The position numbers and the translations under genes are program-made. A stretch of 64,000 nt of DNA from Empedobacter sedimenti (GTDB lineage Bacteria; Bacteroidota; Bacteroidia; Flavobacteriales; Weeksellaceae): the NCBI RefSeq assembly GCF_030005555.1, contig NZ_JASCQG010000001.1:360217-424216 (forward strand). The letters are read 5' to 3'. Positions 63,896-64,000 of this stretch are shown one piece after another (positions within the stretch are counted from its first letter, which is position 1; every line of letters begins with the position of its first letter). A model generated the notes under the pieces. That model saw only the letters and a list, made by a program, of their open reading frames with translations. It made no database searches and was not told the DNA's origin.

Positions 63896-64000
63896 TTAGG
63901 AACATTTAAAAGTATAGTTTTTATTTAATATTATTGTATTATTATTTTGATTAATTTGAAATGTAGGAAAATCATTAGGATTTTTGACCTTACCATATTT
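63896..64000 (-). CDS. Partial CDS, C-terminal end of an unknown protein
   Basis: An open frame of 34 codons with a TAA stop enters from the right edge on the minus strand and ends at 63896. It reads YGKVKNPNDFPTFQINQNNN, then a short basic end with a terminal Cys-Ser. The composition (Asn, Lys, Ile) fits a real protein from this genome but is too short to classify. If real, it is the first gene of the element read from the other direction. Confidence 0.35.
   Translation of the reverse strand, partial: KYGKVKNPNDFPTFQINQNNNTIILNKNYTFKCS

Noticed and set aside
63896..64000. Assigning a function to the partial minus-strand frame at the right edge
   Set aside because: Only 34 residues are visible and no motif is present.

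Overview
The window is chromosomal DNA from a low-GC (roughly 30-33% by eye) member of the Bacteroidota, order Flavobacteriales, probably Weeksellaceae (Empedobacter/Chryseobacterium-like; the genus is a guess). Support comes from type IX secretion genes (porU, porV, gldJ), a fused secDF, a DPP11-type S46 peptidase, promoters of the TTTG/TAnnTTTG type, an absence of Shine-Dalgarno sequences, and many short lipoproteins. I see no rRNA, tRNA, IS element or CRISPR array. Nearly all of the window is ordinary core genome with short operons separated by clear hairpin terminators; only the last ~1.8 kb looks like the start of an accessory element.

Layout. 0.2-2.9 kb: a minus-strand operon (THUMP rRNA methyltransferase, DUF2750, glycosyltransferase 2). 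2.9-5.3 kb: DUF4265 protein and aminopeptidase P. 5.5-7.3 kb: a tight Fur/Zur-like regulator - methyltransferase - ZIP metal transporter operon. 7.3-18.5 kb: mixed housekeeping (TruC, SDR-like protein, dihydrolipoyl dehydrogenase, S41 peptidase, FabH, DMT exporter, TerC, HAD phosphatase, polysaccharide deacetylase, OsmC, pirin). 18.6-28.6 kb: a type IX secretion/gliding block, with porU-porV divergent from gldJ, then murF, a degenerate DUF922-like protein and a secreted endonuclease I that carries a T9SS sorting domain, so apparatus and a probable client sit together. 29-37.8 kb: fructose-6-phosphate aldolase-type protein, two tandem 254-residue paralogues of unknown function, an S9 oligopeptidase, RecQ, Fmt and HU. 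37.9-48.9 kb: KatG, a fucose-permease-type transporter, LipB, unknown secreted proteins and lipoproteins, DPP11, an AI-2E family protein. 49-53 kb: an export block (TatA-like protein with PAP2, then SecDF). 53-58.6 kb: MFS transporter, cobalamin adenosyltransferase overlapping thiamine pyrophosphokinase, SIMPL protein, alpha/beta hydrolase. 58.6-60.6 kb: a cluster of three tandem secreted paralogues, the middle one frameshifted. 60.7-62.1 kb: mnmE.

Immediately after mnmE lies a tyrosine recombinase (62323-63456) with all catalytic residues, preceded by repeated ACTACACCT motifs and followed by a translationally coupled membrane protein. This looks like the left edge of an integrative element next to the 3' end of mnmE, a site used in Proteobacteria by SGI1-type islands. 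The rest of the element lies outside the window, so its cargo cannot be judged.

Less-described items include three tiny single-helix membrane proteins (38, 31 and 43 residues), the tandem secreted family with a conserved PGD..LYR...CEKF ending, the tandem 254-residue pair, and a TatA-like protein with a 13-residue repeat in its tail. I did not find a clear complete novel system; these are the best leads.
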